In this document: piece after piece, positions 6,554 to 7,476 of the stretch
Layout: each line of letters begins with the position of its first letter
Position numbering within the stretch: the stretch's first letter is position 1
From: Marinosulfonomonas sp. PRT-SC04
GTDB taxonomy: Bacteria > Pseudomonadota > Alphaproteobacteria > Rhodobacterales > Rhodobacteraceae
Direction: 5' to 3'
NCBI GenBank assembly: GCA_001321835.1
Contig: JPUR01000298.1
Coordinates: 1-7,476, forward strand
DNA length: 7,476 bases
The notes under the pieces: model-generated
The model's database searches: none
Told to the model about the DNA's origin: nothing
The model's input: the letters and a program-made list of their open reading frames with translations, nothing else
Translations under genes and position numbers: made by a program

Positions 6554-7387
6554 ATGCCTAAGCGTTATGGGAATGCCCCAATTGCCTTTGCTGTATTCGT
6601 GTCAATATTATTATTCGTGCTTCTGTGGCTTACTTGGGATCGTGCATACGATTTAGGCGAGCAAAGTACAATTAGCGAACAACGTGCCAATAAACATTCA
6701 GAATATGCCGAGAATCTAATTGATCGGAAATGTCTCGGATTGGAACTGCCAGCCCTACAGGACTGCATTCGCGAACAAATAGAAGCCAGCCTCGACCATA
6801 GCCGCGCCAGTCAAGACCTTGATGCACAGCAGACCATGGCTAATTTTACAAAGGTTATGGGCTACACTGCCATTGCGGGATTGATCATTGGGATTGGCTC
6901 CCTCGTCCTTATTTTTAGCACCCTGAAAGCAACTCAGGACATGGTGCGCGAAACCACTCGCCTTGGCGAGGCTCAAGTCCAAGCGCATCTTATGCCCACG
7001 GATGCTAAGGTGATGGCTATAAACTCTAAAACTGGTACGATAGAATCGCAGCACTTATTTGTCACATGTTGCATTAAGAATATCGGCAATACACCAGCCT
7101 ATCGAATATTTGCCGAAGGTTCGGTGAATAGCAAGAAACACGCGTTTACATGGTCTAAAGTTTCAAAAAAAGACATTGCCCCCAGTGAGGAGACCACAAT
7201 CAAAGTCCGTTATGAAAATTATGGCAACAGCATTATGGACACTGTACTGGGCGGCAAAATATCAGTGTACGTTTTATTTGATACCGTATTTACGCGTGGA
7301 AATAAGCAGTCTGATCGTAAGAGAGTTCGTTTTGACTACACGGTCAAGGAAAATAGCAACGGGTCACATTTCTTAGAACGCCGTTAG
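6554..7387 (+). CDS. Two-helix membrane protein of unknown function
   Basis: A 277-residue protein from the ATG at 6554. The frame is open to 6458, but the residues added (LRKNFIGVCAA and so on) would only lengthen the short cytoplasmic start. Helix 1 is at 9-28 (IAFAVFVSILLFVLLWLTW) and helix 2 at about 104-124 (YTAIAGLIIGIGSLVLIFSTL). Between them lies a charged, probably helical, likely periplasmic segment with two cysteines (C60 and C71) that could pair. After helix 2 comes TRLGEAQVQAHL (135-146), then a beta-rich, likely cytoplasmic domain with CIKNIGNTPAYRIFAEG (173-189). The layout matches a widespread uncharacterised proteobacterial group with DLxAQ before helix 2, GEAQV.A.L after it and N.G.TPA further on. 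I know of no established function. It appears to stand alone, divergent from the methyltransferase unit. A role in defence or host takeover is possible only from its position. Confidence 0.8.
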   Translation: MPKRYGNAPIAFAVFVSILLFVLLWLTWDRAYDLGEQSTISEQRANKHSEYAENLIDRKCLGLELPALQDCIREQIEASLDHSRASQDLDAQQTMANFTKVMGYTAIAGLIIGIGSLVLIFSTLKATQDMVRETTRLGEAQVQAHLMPTDAKVMAINSKTGTIESQHLFVTCCIKNIGNTPAYRIFAEGSVNSKKHAFTWSKVSKKDIAPSEETTIKVRYENYGNSIMDTVLGGKISVYVLFDTVFTRGNKQSDRKRVRFDYTVKENSNGSHFLERR

Positions 7388-7401
7388 TGCAACAACTCTA
7401 T

Positions 7402-7476
7402 TTATCCAGCAACCCCCGCCCGCAAATCGTCATACCAACCGGCACAACGATCCGTTCGGGCAACCTGCCGCCCCAG
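7402..7476 (-). CDS. Possible C-terminal end of a gene continuing beyond the window
   Basis: On the minus strand the frame is open from the window edge to a TAA at 7404-7402, giving 24 residues that end RCAGWYDDLRAGVAG. It would converge on the membrane protein gene with 14 bases between the stop codons, a normal tail-to-tail arrangement. The amino-acid mix is reasonable, but 24 residues are too few to name a family. The plus strand is also open here from a GTG at 7387, so the direction is not certain. Confidence 0.35.
   Translation of the reverse strand: MGRQVARTDRCAGWYDDLRAGVAG

Noticed and set aside
7387..7476. Plus-strand frame from a GTG overlapping the membrane protein stop
   Set aside because: The GTG has no ribosome site and the 30 residues are not recognisable. 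The minus-strand tail reading is slightly more protein-like, though neither is secure.

Overview
The window looks like accessory DNA from a Gram-negative bacterium, most likely an alphaproteobacterium and possibly of the Roseobacter/Rhodobacteraceae group. That is inferred from the style of the adenine methyltransferase, the membrane protein and the intergenic sequence; no rRNA or housekeeping gene is present to confirm it. Every gene except the right-hand membrane protein lies on the minus strand.

The main content is a three-part, NTP-dependent restriction-modification operon of the LlaJI/McrBC type, read from about 4.99 kb leftwards to 0.26 kb. In transcription order it contains: a Dcm-like C5-cytosine DNA methyltransferase with an N-terminal helix-turn-helix (4937-3669); a McrB-like AAA+ motor (3593-1575); and a LlaJI-family PD-(D/E)xK endonuclease (1588-260) that overlaps the motor gene by 14 bases. 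A plausible promoter sits directly upstream of the methyltransferase. The methyltransferase would protect the host target. The motor, working with the nuclease, would recognise and cut unmodified DNA. The motor gene carries a single in-frame TAA exactly between its Walker A half and its Walker B/arginine-finger half, with an ATG as the very next codon. As read it is therefore two proteins or a nonsense-broken gene, and this is the most notable point in the window.

To the right, and separated from the operon by a strong hairpin terminator (about 5246-5276), is a Dam-family (D12 class) adenine methyltransferase (6105-5290) of the kind common in prophages. A very small basic ORF (6224-6105) overlaps its start as TAATG. 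Beyond a roughly 330-base divergent intergenic stretch, a plus-strand gene (6554-7387) encodes a two-helix membrane protein of unknown function. At the right edge the tail of another minus-strand gene may enter the window. The left 260 bases hold no gene I can support.

The picture is a restriction-modification cassette next to prophage-like or orphan genes. I see no integrase, transposase, tRNA, CRISPR array or inverted terminal repeats that would define the edges of a mobile element.
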